From Rhodoferax lacus (lineage in GTDB: Bacteria > Pseudomonadota > Gammaproteobacteria > Burkholderiales > Burkholderiaceae_C): a stretch of 64,000 nt of DNA. The notes below the pieces were generated by a model. The model saw nothing but the letters and a program-made list of their open reading frames with translations. It did not search any database and was not told the DNA's origin. Numbering within the stretch: the stretch's first letter is position 1; the number at the start of each line of letters is the position of its first letter. The stretch spans positions 310,001 to 374,000 of the forward strand of contig NZ_QFZK01000003.1 of assembly GCF_003415675.1 (NCBI RefSeq), written 5' to 3'. A program made the position numbers and the translations under genes. Positions 57,992 to 64,000 of this stretch are shown piece by piece.

Positions 57992-59494
57992 ATGTGTGGA
58001 ATAGTCGGCGTTGTCAGCAACGCACCGGTCAACCAGTTGATTTATGACACCTTGCTGCTGTTGCAGCACCGTGGCCAGGATGCCGCCGGCATCGTGACGC
58101 AGCAGGAACGCAAGTTCTTCATGCACAAGGCCAAGGGCATGGTGCGCGATGTGTTTCGCACCCGCGACATGCGCTCCTTGCCCGGCAACTGCGGCCTGGG
58201 CCAGGTGCGCTACCCCACGGCGGGCAATGCCTTCAGCGAAGAAGAGGCGCAGCCTTTTTACGTGAACGCGCCCTTTGGCATTGTGCTGGTGCACAACGGC
58301 AACCTGACCAATGCCCACGCACTCAAGAGCGAGCTGTTCGTTACCGACCACCGCCACATCAACACCGAGAGCGACTCCGAGGTGCTGCTCAACGTGCTGG
58401 CCCATGAAATTGAGCGCACCACGCGTGGTGCAGACCTGCAGCCGCAAGACCTGTTTGACGCCGTGCGCAATGTGCACAAGCGCGTCAAGGGCTCATACGC
58501 GGTGATTGCCCTGATTGCCGGCCACGGCGTGCTGGCTTTCCGCGACCCCTTCGGTATCCGCCCCCTGTGCATGGGCCGCAATGACGAAGGCAATGTGGTG
58601 GTGGCCAGCGAGTCGGTGGCACTGGAAGGCACGGGCCATCTGTTTGACCGAAACGTCAACCCGGGTGAGGCGGTGTTCATCGACCTGCAAGGCAAGGTGC
58701 ATGCACAGCAGTGCGCCGACGCGCCCTCGCTCAACCCCTGCATTTTTGAATTCGTCTACCTGGCCCGCCCGGACTCGGTGATGGACGGCATCTCGGTCTA
58801 CCAGGCGCGCCTGAACCTGGGCGAGACGCTGGCCAAGCGCGTGGTCTCCACCGTGCCGCCGAATGAAATCGACGTGGTGATTCCCATCCCCGAATCCAGC
58901 CGCCCCAGTGCCGCGCAACTGGCCCAACTGCTAGGCCTGCCCTACCGCGAAGGCTTTGTGAAAAACCGCTACGTGGGCCGCACCTTCATCATGCCGGGCC
59001 AGGCCGTGCGCAAGAAGTCGGTACGCCAGAAGCTCAATGTGATTGCCAGCGAATTCAAGGGCCGCAACGTGCTGCTGGTGGACGACTCCATCGTGCGCGG
59101 AACCACCAGCCGCGAGATCGTGCAGATGGCCCGCGACGCCGGTGCCCGCAAGGTCTACATGGCCAGCGCCGCGCCCCCGGTGCGCTTTCCGAACGTGTAT
59201 GGCATCGACATGCCCACCCCCAATGAGTTGGTGGCGCACAACCGCACGGTGGAAGAGATCCGCGAAATCATCGGCTGCGACGCCCTGATTTACCAGGACG
59301 TGGACGCCATGAAGAAAGCCATCGGCTCCCTGAACAAAAACCTGGCCGGTTTTGATGCCTCCTGCTTTGACGGCGTGTACGTCACCGGCGACATCACCGA
59401 CGCCGACATCACCCGCCTGGGTGCCAGCCGCGTGGGCGGCGAAGAAGGCATGGAAGACAACTCGCGCCTGGCCCTGCCGAACCATGAAAATTAA
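57992..59494 (+). CDS. purF: Amidophosphoribosyltransferase
   Basis: This enzyme catalyses the first committed step of purine synthesis, PRPP plus glutamine to phosphoribosylamine. The 500-aa protein begins MCGIVGVV with the N-terminal nucleophile Cys directly after Met and no propeptide (E. coli type, no iron-sulfur cluster). Glutaminase parts include LLQHRGQDAAGI, and the phosphoribosyltransferase PRPP loop is VLLVDDSIVRGTTSREIV. The gene follows cvpA. Confidence 0.97.
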   Translation: MCGIVGVVSNAPVNQLIYDTLLLLQHRGQDAAGIVTQQERKFFMHKAKGMVRDVFRTRDMRSLPGNCGLGQVRYPTAGNAFSEEEAQPFYVNAPFGIVLVHNGNLTNAHALKSELFVTDHRHINTESDSEVLLNVLAHEIERTTRGADLQPQDLFDAVRNVHKRVKGSYAVIALIAGHGVLAFRDPFGIRPLCMGRNDEGNVVVASESVALEGTGHLFDRNVNPGEAVFIDLQGKVHAQQCADAPSLNPCIFEFVYLARPDSVMDGISVYQARLNLGETLAKRVVSTVPPNEIDVVIPIPESSRPSAAQLAQLLGLPYREGFVKNRYVGRTFIMPGQAVRKKSVRQKLNVIASEFKGRNVLLVDDSIVRGTTSREIVQMARDAGARKVYMASAAPPVRFPNVYGIDMPTPNELVAHNRTVEEIREIIGCDALIYQDVDAMKKAIGSLNKNLAGFDASCFDGVYVTGDITDADITRLGASRVGGEEGMEDNSRLALPNHEN

Positions 59495-59537
59495 GCACGA
59501 AGACTGATAGCCAAGACCCATTACGGATAGCCCTGTT

Positions 59538-60761
59538 ATGACGCAAAAAGAACTGCCCGAAGGCCTGCACCTCGACACCCTGGCCCTGCGCACCGCACTG
59601 GAGCCCAGCCAATACGGCGAGAACTCCGAAGCCCTGTTTCTGACCAGCAGCTTCATCCAGACCAGCGCGGCCTCTGCAGCCCGCCGCTTTGCCATGGAAG
59701 AAGAGGGCTACACCTACACCCGCGTGGGCAACCCCACGGTCAGCAGCATGGAGCTGCGCCTGGCCGCCCTGGAAGGCACCGAGGCCGCTATTGGCACTGC
59801 CACCGGCATGGCCGCCATCCTGCTGTTGGGCATGGGCGTGCTGCGCGCGGGCGACCACGTGATCTGCTCGCAGTCGGTGTTTGGCTCCACCATCCGGCTG
59901 TTCAGTGGCGAGTTCGGCAAGTTCGGTGTGGAAACCACCTATGTGCCACAGGGCGACGTGGAAGCCTGGGCGGCTGCGGTCAAACCCAACACCAAACTGC
60001 TGTTTGCCGAAACCCCCACCAACCCGCTCACCGATGTGTGCGATATCCAGGCCCTGGCCGATGTGGCCCACAAAGCCGGTGCGCTCCTGGCGGTGGACAA
60101 CTGCTTTGCCACGCCGGTGCTGCAAAAGCCCACCACCATGGGTGCGGACTTTGTGATCCATTCGGGCACCAAGTACCTGGATGGCCAGGGCCGTGTGATG
60201 GCCGGCGCCATCTGCTGCAGCCAGAAGCACAAGGACGAAGTCTTTCTGCCCATCACCCGCACCGCTGGCATGGTGCTCTCGCCCTTCAATGCCTGGGTGG
60301 TGCTCAAGGGCATGGAGACGCTGGGCATCCGCATGCAGGCACACTGCGCCAATGCGCTGGCACTGGCCACCTGGCTGGAGGCGCAGCCGCAGGTGGCGCG
60401 CGTCTATTACCCCGGCTTGAAGAGCCACCCGCAGCACGCCTTGGCCATGCGCCAGCAGTCAGGCCTGGGTGGCCCGGTGGTGTCTTTTGATGTGAAGGCC
60501 TCTGGCCCGGATGATGCACGCCTGCGCGCCTTCCACGTGATTGACAGTACCAAGGTCTGCTCCATCACCACCAACCTGGGCGACACCAAGACCACCATCT
60601 GCCATCCCGGTACCACCTCGCACGGGCGCCTCACGGAAGCCCAGCGCCAGGCCGCAGGCGTGGGCCAAGGCCTGATCCGCTTGGCCGTGGGCCTGGACCA
60701 TATTGAAGATTTGAAGACCGACCTGCTGCGCGGGCTCAACAGCCTGCCCACCCTCGCTTAA
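59538..60761 (+). CDS. metZ: O-succinylhomoserine sulfhydrylase
   Basis: This PLP enzyme makes homocysteine directly from O-succinylhomoserine and sulfide in methionine synthesis. The 407-aa protein has YTRVGNPTVSSMELRLAALEG, the phosphate-binding region TGMAAILLLG, the cofactor Asp in LLAVDNCFATP and the PLP Lys in IHSGTKYLDGQGRVMAG. MetZ versus cystathionine gamma-synthase is judged from sequence memory and the purF-metZ order. gltX follows after 3 bp. Confidence 0.93.
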   Translation: MTQKELPEGLHLDTLALRTALEPSQYGENSEALFLTSSFIQTSAASAARRFAMEEEGYTYTRVGNPTVSSMELRLAALEGTEAAIGTATGMAAILLLGMGVLRAGDHVICSQSVFGSTIRLFSGEFGKFGVETTYVPQGDVEAWAAAVKPNTKLLFAETPTNPLTDVCDIQALADVAHKAGALLAVDNCFATPVLQKPTTMGADFVIHSGTKYLDGQGRVMAGAICCSQKHKDEVFLPITRTAGMVLSPFNAWVVLKGMETLGIRMQAHCANALALATWLEAQPQVARVYYPGLKSHPQHALAMRQQSGLGGPVVSFDVKASGPDDARLRAFHVIDSTKVCSITTNLGDTKTTICHPGTTSHGRLTEAQRQAAGVGQGLIRLAVGLDHIEDLKTDLLRGLNSLPTLA

Positions 60762-60764
60762 GAC

Positions 60765-62180
60765 ATGACCACTACTGCCACCAAGACCCGCACGCGCTTT
60801 GCGCCATCGCCCACCGGCTTTATCCACCTGGGCAACATCCGCTCGGCACTCTACCCCTGGGCCTTTGCCCGCTCCACCGGCGGCGATTTCATTCTGCGCA
60901 TTGAAGACACCGATGTGGAACGCTCCACGCAGGCTGCAGTGGACGTCATCCTGGAGGGCATGGCCTGGCTGGGCCTGAACCACGACGAAGGCCCGTTCTA
61001 CCAAATGCAGCGCATGGACCGCTACAAGGAAGTGCTGCTGCAGATGCAGGCCCAAGGCCTGGTCTACCCCTGCTACATGTCCATGGCCGAGCTCGACGCC
61101 CTGCGCGAAAAGCAGATGGAGAACAAAGAGAAACCGCGTTACGACGGCACCTGGCGCCCCGAGCCCGGCAAGACCCTGCCCGCCATTCCCGAGGGCGTGC
61201 GCCCCGTGCTGCGCTTCAAGAACCCGCAGGGCGGTGTGGTGGCCTGGGACGACAAGGTCAAGGGCCGCGTGGAGTTCAGCAACGACGAACTCGATGACCT
61301 GGTGATTGCCCGCCCGGCAGCCGAGGGTGAGCCCGTGGGCACACCCACCTATAACTTCTGCGTGGTGGTGGACGACATGGACATGCAGATCACCCACGTG
61401 ATCCGTGGTGACGACCATGTGAACAACACGCCGCGCCAGATCAACATCTTCCGGGCGCTGGGCCAAGAGCCTCCGGTCTATGCCCACCTGCCCACTGTGC
61501 TCAACGAGCAGGGCGAGAAGATGAGCAAGCGCAACGGCGCCAAGCCCGTGACCCAATACGCCGCAGAAGGCTATCTGCCCGATGCCATGGTGAACTACCT
61601 GGCGCGTCTGGGCTGGAGCCACGGCGATGACGAAATCTTTTCGCGTGAACAGTTCCTGCAATGGTTCAACCTGGACCACCTGGGCCGGAGTGCTGCGCAG
61701 TTTGACGAAGCCAAGCTGCGCTGGGTGAATGCCCAGCACATGAAGGCCATGGCCGGCGATGCACTGGCGCCTTTGGTGGACGTGCATTTGGCCAAGCGCG
61801 GCATCACGTCCGACGCCCGTCTGGCGCGCCTGTGCGATCTGCTCAAAGACCGCTGCGACACCACCGTGGCCCTGGCCGACTGGGTGGCGCGTTTTTATGT
61901 CGATGTGCAGCCCGAGGCCGACATGCTGGCGCAGCACGTAACCGACTCCGTCAAACCCGCGCTGCAACTGCTGGCCACCAAGCTTGCAGACTGCGCGTGG
62001 GACAAGGCCTCCATTGCTGCTGCCATCAAGGAAGTGCTGACGGCCAGCGCACTGAAGATGCCGCAACTGGCCATGCCCGTGCGCGTGCTCTTGCTGGGTA
62101 CGCCACAGACACCCTCGCTCGATGCCGTGATCGAATTGCTGGAAAAACAAAAAGTAATCGCGAAACTTGTAGCAGGCTAA
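60765..62180 (+). CDS. gltX: Glutamyl-tRNA synthetase
   Basis: This class I synthetase charges tRNA-Glu. The 471-aa protein shows [20 protein letters not shown] (HIGH-type motif HLGN) and [15 protein letters not shown] (KMSKS-type motif). The C-terminal helical anticodon-binding domain is full length. The gene is directly upstream of a tRNA cluster that includes tRNA-Glu, its own substrate. Confidence 0.97.
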   Translation: MTTTATKTRTRFAPSPTGFIHLGNIRSALYPWAFARSTGGDFILRIEDTDVERSTQAAVDVILEGMAWLGLNHDEGPFYQMQRMDRYKEVLLQMQAQGLVYPCYMSMAELDALREKQMENKEKPRYDGTWRPEPGKTLPAIPEGVRPVLRFKNPQGGVVAWDDKVKGRVEFSNDELDDLVIARPAAEGEPVGTPTYNFCVVVDDMDMQITHVIRGDDHVNNTPRQINIFRALGQEPPVYAHLPTVLNEQGEKMSKRNGAKPVTQYAAEGYLPDAMVNYLARLGWSHGDDEIFSREQFLQWFNLDHLGRSAAQFDEAKLRWVNAQHMKAMAGDALAPLVDVHLAKRGITSDARLARLCDLLKDRCDTTVALADWVARFYVDVQPEADMLAQHVTDSVKPALQLLATKLADCAWDKASIAAAIKEVLTASALKMPQLAMPVRVLLLGTPQTPSLDAVIELLEKQKVIAKLVAG

Positions 62181-62196
62181 TTTTTCACGCTATAAT
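62167..62196 (+). promoter_or_regulatory. Promoter of the tRNA-Ala/Glu/Asp cluster
   Basis: A perfect -10 (TATAAT, 62191-62196) sits 18 bp after TTGTAG (62167-62172), overlapping the end of gltX. The bases after the -10 (TCGAGGCTCGG) form a GC-rich discriminator as in growth-rate-controlled stable RNA promoters. Confidence 0.65.
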
Positions 62197-62257
62197 TCGA
62201 GGCTCGGGAAATGCGAAAACTTCAAAAGAGTTCTTGCAGAAAAACGAAAGTTTTTTG

Positions 62258-62333
<76 letters not shown>

Positions 62334-62390
62334 ATTTTTCGAGAGTTAGTTGATTTTCGTGAGCGTAAAGTTTCGGAAGTCCAAGGTTAA

Positions 62391-62466
62391 GACCCCATCG
62401 TCTAGAGGCCTAGGACACTACCCTTTCACGGTAGGTACCGGGGTTCGAATCCCCGTGGGGTCGCCA
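62391..62466 (+). tRNA. tRNA-Glu (anticodon TTC)
   Basis: A 76-nt cloverleaf with encoded CCA. The acceptor stem is GACCCCA/TGGGGTC, the anticodon stem is CTACC/GGTAG, and the loop CTTTCAC holds TTC (reads GAA/GAG). It lies about 210 bp downstream of gltX, the gene for its cognate synthetase. Confidence 0.97.
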
Positions 62467-62559
62467 GGTTTGTGCAGCAATGCATAGCAAGGCACAAGTT
62501 GGAAACGGTCTTTCGCAAGAAAGATTCTTGGCTCGCAAGAGCAGAAGTTTCCACTACCA

Positions 62560-62636
62560 GGAGTGGTAGTTCAGTTGGTTAGAATACCGGCCTGTCACGC
62601 CGGGGGTCGCGGGTTCGAGTCCCGTCCGCTCCGCCA
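62560..62636 (+). tRNA. tRNA-Asp (anticodon GTC)
   Basis: A 77-nt cloverleaf with encoded CCA. The acceptor stem is GGAGTGG/CCGCTCC, the anticodon stem is CCGGC/GCCGG, and the loop CTGTCAC holds GTC (reads GAC/GAU). It is the last tRNA before a strong terminator. Confidence 0.97.
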
Positions 62637-62644
62637 AAATTGAG

Positions 62645-62676
62645 AAGCCGCCTGTCGCAAGACAGGCGGCTTTTTC
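62645..62676 (+). terminator. Intrinsic terminator of the tRNA cluster
   Basis: AAGCCGCCTGTC and GACAGGCGGCTT form a 12-bp perfect stem closed by a GCAA tetraloop, followed by a T-run. It overlaps the last base pairs of the convergent phosphoribosyltransferase gene. Confidence 0.93.
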
Positions 62677-63316
62677 ATTGGTCCAGCGCCTGTCGGGTTC
62701 CATTCAAGAGTGCGATCACCTCTTCGTCTTCCACCTGCCGGAAGTCTCTGTAGAACTGCCCCACAGCCTGAAAGTCCGGGCTGATCTTCAGGCACACCAA
62801 CGCATCCACCAGCGGCCGGACTTTTGTGGCCGCTGTGGGCGCCGCCACAGGCACCGCACACACCAGCTTGGCTGGCCGTTGGGCGCGCAAACCATGCAAG
62901 GCTGCCACCATGGTGGCGCCGGTGGCCAGGCCGTCATCCACCACGATCACGATGCGGTGCTGGACTGCAGTCGGCAAACGTCCTGGCGTGTACTGCGCGC
63001 GGCGTGCGCGCAGGGTTTGCAGCTGGATGAGCTTTTCCTGGGCGATGTAGTCGGCCGACACATCATGGTGGGTGGCATGTTCGGTGAGGTAAGTCCAGCC
63101 GTTTTCGTCGATGGCGCCTATGGCCAGCTCGGGCTGCAGAGGCGCGCGCAGCTTGCGCACCAGCACCACATCCAGCGTGCCGCCCAGGCCTTCGGCAATG
63201 CACCGCCCCATGGGCACGGCGCCACGCGGAATGGCCAGCACCAGCGGGTTCAGACCCTTGTATGGTTGTAGCTCTTCCAGCAGCAATTGCGCGGCTTCGG
63301 TGCGGTCACGGAACAT
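62675..63316 (-). CDS. Phosphoribosyltransferase-family protein
   Basis: This 213-aa cytosolic protein has a type I PRTase core: LVLAIPRGAVPMGRCIAEGL, VVLVRKLRAP, and the PRPP-binding loop IVIVVDDGLATGATMVAAL. It belongs to the group of predicted PRTases whose substrate is unknown (some are fused to hydrolases). It converges with the tRNA cluster and ends inside its terminator. Confidence 0.85.
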   Translation of the reverse strand: MFRDRTEAAQLLLEELQPYKGLNPLVLAIPRGAVPMGRCIAEGLGGTLDVVLVRKLRAPLQPELAIGAIDENGWTYLTEHATHHDVSADYIAQEKLIQLQTLRARRAQYTPGRLPTAVQHRIVIVVDDGLATGATMVAALHGLRAQRPAKLVCAVPVAAPTAATKVRPLVDALVCLKISPDFQAVGQFYRDFRQVEDEEVIALLNGTRQALDQ

Positions 63317-63430
63317 GCATGCACTATGCGTCCGACCCAGGCTGACGGGTTGCGCATTGTCAAATGTTTCCAGCGACTGCCTGCTGTTAATGAGCCGAGC
63401 CTATGGTTGGCCAATGCCGACATCGCAAGG

Positions 63431-63649
63431 CTATCGACCCGACCCACGCAGCGGCTTCAACAGGTCCGACAGGCCGTTGTGGTCAATCTCGTGCATCAGG
63501 GCCAGCAGGCGGCCCAGCTCTCCCTTGGGGAAGCCTTCGCGGGCAAACCAGGTCAGGTAGTTGCCGGGCAGGTCGGCCAGCAGCATGCCCTTGTGCTTGC
63601 CAAAGGGCATGGCCATGATGACGAGTTTTTGCAGGTCTTCAGCTTGCAT
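63431..63649 (-). CDS. DUF3820 family protein
   Basis: The 72-aa protein (MAMPFGKHKGMLLADLPGNY, LTWFAREGFPKGELGRLLAL) matches DUF3820, small proteins annotated as putative quorum-sensing-regulated virulence factors without direct evidence. It lies 9 bp after the DUF924 gene on the same strand. The 114 bp between it and the phosphoribosyltransferase gene show no further gene. Confidence 0.85.
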   Translation of the reverse strand: MQAEDLQKLVIMAMPFGKHKGMLLADLPGNYLTWFAREGFPKGELGRLLALMHEIDHNGLSDLLKPLRGSGR

Positions 63650-63658
63650 GGAGAGGTC

Positions 63659-64000
63659 TTAAAAGGAGGATCCGGGTCCGCTCAGGAATGCCAACTCTTC
63701 TGACGTCGAGTCGCGCCCCAGAACGGCATTGCGGTGGGGATAGCGGCCAAAGCGCGTGATGATGGATTGGTGCAGCAACTCAAAGCGTAGCGTGTCTTCC
63801 AGGCCTGGCTGGGCCAGCAGCTGCACGGCCTGCGTGTGCACCAGCGCCGACTCACTGTGCATATAGGGCATGTAGGCAAAGGAGCGCTGTGCGAGCGGCA
63901 GGCTGTGGTCCTGGCCGCTACAGACCAGCTCTTGTGCCAGGGCCAACGCCAACGGGTCCTGGGCAAAGGCGTGAGCCGTGTCGCGGAGGATGTTGCGGGA
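63659..64000 (-). CDS. DUF924 family protein (5' partial)
   Basis: The C-terminal 113 codons are present; the start lies beyond the window's right edge, and the frame is open to base 64000. The ILRDTAHAFAQDPLALALAQ, RSFAYMPYMHSESALVHTQA and TRFGRYPHRNAVLGRDSTSE segments are typical of DUF924 (YPO4080-like), a helical repeat family of unknown function. Confidence 0.87.
   Translation of the reverse strand, partial: SRNILRDTAHAFAQDPLALALAQELVCSGQDHSLPLAQRSFAYMPYMHSESALVHTQAVQLLAQPGLEDTLRFELLHQSIITRFGRYPHRNAVLGRDSTSEELAFLSGPGSSF

Noticed and set aside
60459-62150. 563-codon minus-strand frame opposite metZ and gltX
   Set aside because: Antisense to two enzymes with intact active-site motifs; composition is shadow-like.

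Overview
The window is GC-rich, densely coded DNA from a betaproteobacterium, most likely Burkholderiales and probably Comamonadaceae. This is inferred from gene content and order (folC, SPOR protein, cvpA, purF, metZ, gltX), the E. coli-length ArgG, and a dispersed intergenic repeat. The species cannot be named. It reads as chromosomal housekeeping sequence with a few accessory clusters. I see no insertion sequence, prophage, CRISPR array, rRNA or replication origin. Both ends cut genes: an RhlE-type helicase on the left and a DUF924 protein on the right.

Layout. 1-8.4 kb: RNA helicase, ApaH, CBS-domain membrane protein, ElyC/YdcF-like protein, an HTH-receiver fusion, MFS transporter, YbgC thioesterase, GNAT and a YceI lipoprotein. 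8.4-11.3 kb: two translationally coupled exported proteins of unknown function, a small hypothetical ORF, and tRNA-Thr with its terminator. The stretch 10643-10854 shows no convincing gene. 11.3-17 kb: fbp, pepN, a HAD phosphatase and prfB (with its programmed frameshift), all on the minus strand, with two copies of an intergenic repeat bracketing pepN and the HAD gene. 17-21 kb: Fe(III) transporter genes fbpC, fbpB and fbpA in split orientation, with a Fur box before fbpA. 21-26.1 kb: alpha/beta hydrolase, acyl-CoA ligase, PaiB-like protein, and ArgO/ArgP.

26.3-32.8 kb is the most distinctive accessory block. It holds a polar amino-acid-type ABC importer, a class V PLP enzyme, a dihydropyrimidinase/hydantoinase, an RpiR-type regulator and a ureidoglycolate lyase. 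This looks like an uptake and degradation pathway for a cyclic ureide (hydantoin, pyrimidine or allantoin-like compound) whose exact substrate is not evident. 32.8-41.4 kb is signalling and potassium: a PAS-GGDEF-EAL protein with a small membrane protein, Kup beside a KdpDE-like pair, and an MCP. 41.5-52.4 kb: Tas-like aldo-keto reductase, YbaK, PlsY, a yajQ/retropepsin/degenerate HD cluster, MurB, an NDUFA9-like dehydrogenase, and a lone periplasmic binding protein next to a large hybrid histidine kinase.

52.4-64 kb: argG, ppnP, a Phd/VapC-type toxin-antitoxin pair with a palindromic operator, an ArsC/Spx-like protein, then folC-SPOR-cvpA-purF-metZ-gltX. These are followed by a tRNA-Ala/Glu/Asp cluster with its own promoter and terminator, a phosphoribosyltransferase, a DUF3820 protein and the partial DUF924 gene. 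Several starts were moved downstream of the longest open frame using Shine-Dalgarno sites and family length. All functional names come from motifs and remembered family features, not database searches.
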